NCBI GenBank assembly: GCA_045649825.1 | Contig: JAZRQO010000022.1 | Location: 62,001 to 126,000, forward strand | Reading direction: 5' to 3' | DNA from: RGIG9115 sp045649825 | GTDB lineage: Bacteria; Bacillota; Clostridia; UBA1381 | Length of the DNA: 64,000 nucleotides | Part shown: positions 62,525 through 64,000 of the stretch, one piece after another | Position numbering within the stretch: position 1 is the stretch's first letter | How the letters are laid out: each line of letters starts with the position of its first letter | Position numbers and translations under genes: made by a program | Notes under the pieces: model-generated | What the model saw: the letters and a program-made list of their open reading frames with translations, nothing else | What the model was told of the DNA's origin: nothing | Databases searched by the model: none

Positions 62525-63562
62525 ATGGATTTTTTAATACTAAGCGGTGATGTTGTTGTAGCTAAGTGGAAAAACAACAAATTGGAAATTGTGAATAAAA
62601 ATTTGCTGCCACTATATTTAAAAAATACAGGTAATGTTGAAAGATGGCTTGAAACGAGAGCTATTGACCACCACAGAGCTAATTCAAGACTTCTCAAAAA
62701 AGCATTAAGGCTTACTGAGAAGGATGACATATCTTCAGTCTTATCTGTTAATGCCGTTACAATAACAGATAACTATTGGATTAAACCATTAGATTCAGAG
62801 TTAAAATATTTAGATGTGCATTTTGACAATGACTATTTTTCAAATCTTGCCCTTACAGGAAACTACGATAGTTTTAACAGGGTAGCCAATAGTAAAAATT
62901 CAAGAACTCCCGAGCTTACCAACATTGGCAGTTTTGAAAAATGTTGGAAGTTAAAAAACGGAACATGGTGGATGTATAAAACTGCAAATCATGAGGAACT
63001 GTTTTCCGAACTTTTCATATGCAAGCTTGGTCTTAGACTAAACTTTAAAATGGCTGAATATGAGCGTGGTAATAAGCTCATTAAAACAAAGGACTTTACT
63101 GATAATGGATCGGTAAACTTTGAACCTGCATTTGCTTTTATGGGTGATAATGAGGACTATATTGAAACATTAGAAAAGCTTAAACTTATTTGCCCTGATG
63201 CTGTCGGCGATTACGTTAAAATGCTGTTTTTAGATACCATCTGTGCAAATCCTGATAGGCACACGTTTAATTTCGGAATCCTGCGTGATACACAAAGTGG
63301 TAAAGTTCTTGGTCTTGCACCAAATTTTGATAACAACATGGCTCTCATATCACGAGGCTATCCCAAAAACATAGCCCGTAAAAATGATATGCTTATAAAA
63401 TTATTTAACGAGCTTATGGAATATGATTCACGACTGAAACAATATATTCCTGCTTTGACGGAAGACGAAGTTATTGATGTAATAAAATCGGTAGGTATGA
63501 AGGTTCAAACGAAAAAAATTGCCGAATTTATTATGAATGGATACAATATGATAAATAAGTGA
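62525..63562 (+). CDS. HipA-like protein kinase-fold protein
   Basis: A 345-residue protein. The C-terminal half has the HipA/CtkA kinase core: LFLDTICANPDRHTFNFGIL, where NPDRHxxNFG holds the catalytic Asp and Asn, and LGLAPNFDNNMAL, where FDN is the metal-binding Asp motif. A Lys-containing WWMYKTANHEELFSELFICK segment fits the ATP-site lysine and helix. The N-terminal ~125 residues are not recognised. No HipB-type antitoxin is next to it, so it may be an orphan kinase rather than a toxin-antitoxin member; such genes are common in Clostridia mobile elements. Start ATG 62525 follows GGGGGTG; an upstream ATG at 62504 lies in that site's leader. Confidence 0.8.
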   Translation: MDFLILSGDVVVAKWKNNKLEIVNKNLLPLYLKNTGNVERWLETRAIDHHRANSRLLKKALRLTEKDDISSVLSVNAVTITDNYWIKPLDSELKYLDVHFDNDYFSNLALTGNYDSFNRVANSKNSRTPELTNIGSFEKCWKLKNGTWWMYKTANHEELFSELFICKLGLRLNFKMAEYERGNKLIKTKDFTDNGSVNFEPAFAFMGDNEDYIETLEKLKLICPDAVGDYVKMLFLDTICANPDRHTFNFGILRDTQSGKVLGLAPNFDNNMALISRGYPKNIARKNDMLIKLFNELMEYDSRLKQYIPALTEDEVIDVIKSVGMKVQTKKIAEFIMNGYNMINK

Positions 63563-63567
63563 TGATT

Positions 63568-63593
63568 GGTGCTGAAGTTTGTCCTTCAGCACC
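63568..63593 (+). terminator. Hairpin after the HipA-like gene
   Basis: GGTGCTGAAG (63568-63577) pairs with CTTCAGCACC (63584-63593), 6-base loop, followed by TTTGATATTT, a weak T-run. The bases from 63594 to 63825 contain only A/T-rich sequence, in which a short minus-strand frame without a start codon ending at about 63735 was seen; no gene is claimed. Confidence 0.65.
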
Positions 63594-63825
63594 TTTGATA
63601 TTTATAGAAAATCTGTTTGAATTAGTCAGCTTTGCTTCGCCGAAACACCTGAATTAAACTAATAGTTGTAAATCCTCATTCTATAAGGGTTTACGACATT
63701 TTGTGTTTTAATGATTTTTTCAAATTTTTATCATTTCCAAAATTTCATCTACCGAAACATAAATGGTTGTGCTTTTGGATTTTTTTGATTTACCTACATA
63801 ATATATTTTGAAAAATCATAACTAT

Positions 63826-63999
63826 TCATTTGATTAACGTCCTCTCTACACTTTTGTCAATATATTTGTCTAATTCTTTCCTCGGAACTTTCCATATCCT
63901 GCCGATACGAAATGCACCAAGCTCACCGCTTTTTAACAGGCGGTATAATGTGTTCTCGCCAATGCCTAGATAATCCATAGCCTCATAAGCAGTTAGAAC
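63826..63999 (-). CDS. Excisionase-type helix-turn-helix protein (5' end outside the window)
   Basis: The minus-strand frame reads VLTAYEAMDYLGIGENTLYR, LLKSGELGAFRIGRIWKVPR and KELDKYIDKSVERTLIK, then stop. This is the winged-helix/MerR-like excisionase fold (HTH_17, Tn916 Xis-like), where 'EAMDYLGIGENTLYRLLKSGELGAFRIGR' positions form the DNA-binding helix and wing. Only 57 residues are in the window; a few N-terminal residues are missing. Excisionases direct excision by the integrase, here plausibly the serine recombinase at 60919, although Xis of this type more commonly partners tyrosine recombinases. Confidence 0.85.
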   Translation of the reverse strand, partial: VLTAYEAMDYLGIGENTLYRLLKSGELGAFRIGRIWKVPRKELDKYIDKSVERTLIK

Positions 64000-64000
64000 A

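Noticed and set aside
63594..63825. Short minus-strand frame ending in VDEILEMIKI
   Set aside because: No start codon or ribosome site and fewer than 35 codons.

Overview
The window is AT-rich, single-copy bacterial DNA from an anaerobic, Gram-positive-type member of the Clostridia. Evidence: strong AGGAGG-like ribosome sites, TTG and GTG starts, TTGACA/TATAAT promoters, two glycyl-radical enzymes (oxygen-sensitive), SLH-anchored surface proteins together with CsaB, and LplA/B/C-type sugar ABC transport. SLH-bearing plant-polysaccharide degraders of the gut or rumen are the best fit; genus-level placement is not possible from sequence reading alone. No rRNA or tRNA genes were seen.

Layout. 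(1) 1-8230: the end of a PfkB-type sugar kinase, then a tight seven-gene cell-wall operon (two GT4 glycosyltransferases, CsaB pyruvyltransferase, MurJ, an O-antigen-ligase-like polymerase, two DUF4330 membrane proteins) closed by a strong terminator. (2) 8231-9700: a scar made of an IS200 remnant joined to an IS3 remnant, a short repeated C-terminal gene fragment, and a frameshifted LuxR-type response regulator. (3) 9714-14880: EamA transporter plus glycyl-radical activase, a glycyl-radical enzyme (GRE1) and a divergent AraC regulator. (4) 14894-50852: a polysaccharide-utilisation locus. It has a catabolic operon (FAD oxidoreductase, HpcH/HpaI aldolase, AXE1-type esterase), then very large secreted proteins built from repeated carbohydrate-binding modules (one ending in a sialate-O-acetylesterase-type esterase, two carrying internal SLH repeats, a DUF5060 domain and a clan GH-A barrel), two more SLH proteins, a lipoprotein/two-permease ABC transporter and a membrane-bound AraC regulator. 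(5) 50990-60070: a second module of activase, GRE2 and AraC, then a 3-hydroxyacyl-CoA-dehydrogenase-like enzyme and GntP-type permease divergent from a GH2 beta-mannosidase. (6) 60180-64000: the edge of a mobile element with gene remnants, a small upstream protein, a large serine recombinase, a HipA-like kinase and an excisionase-type HTH protein.

How it fits together. SLH repeats bind pyruvylated wall polymer, which CsaB makes, so regions 1 and 4 are functionally linked: the enzymes are held at the surface, esterases remove acetyl groups, the barrel enzymes cut, the LplA-type system imports oligosaccharides, and GH2 beta-mannosidase finishes inside. This suggests an acetylated mannan-type or related hemicellulose/pectic substrate (inference).

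The most notable new observation is regulatory. Five promoters (9714, 14894, 23127, 30485, 32838) carry one identically spaced element: TTGCATAtc, three free bases, TGGCA, then a -35 exactly 15 bp after the start of TGGCA, and TATAAT after a 17-bp spacer. This ties the transporter/activase operon, the catabolic operon and three surface-protein units into one regulon. A second element containing CGAAACA lies 24-25 bp before the -35 of three divergent control regions (13976, 54271, 57645), joining both GRE/AraC pairs and the permease/beta-mannosidase pair. The two glycyl-radical enzymes share an unusual active-site sequence GCYE, and what they act on is unknown.
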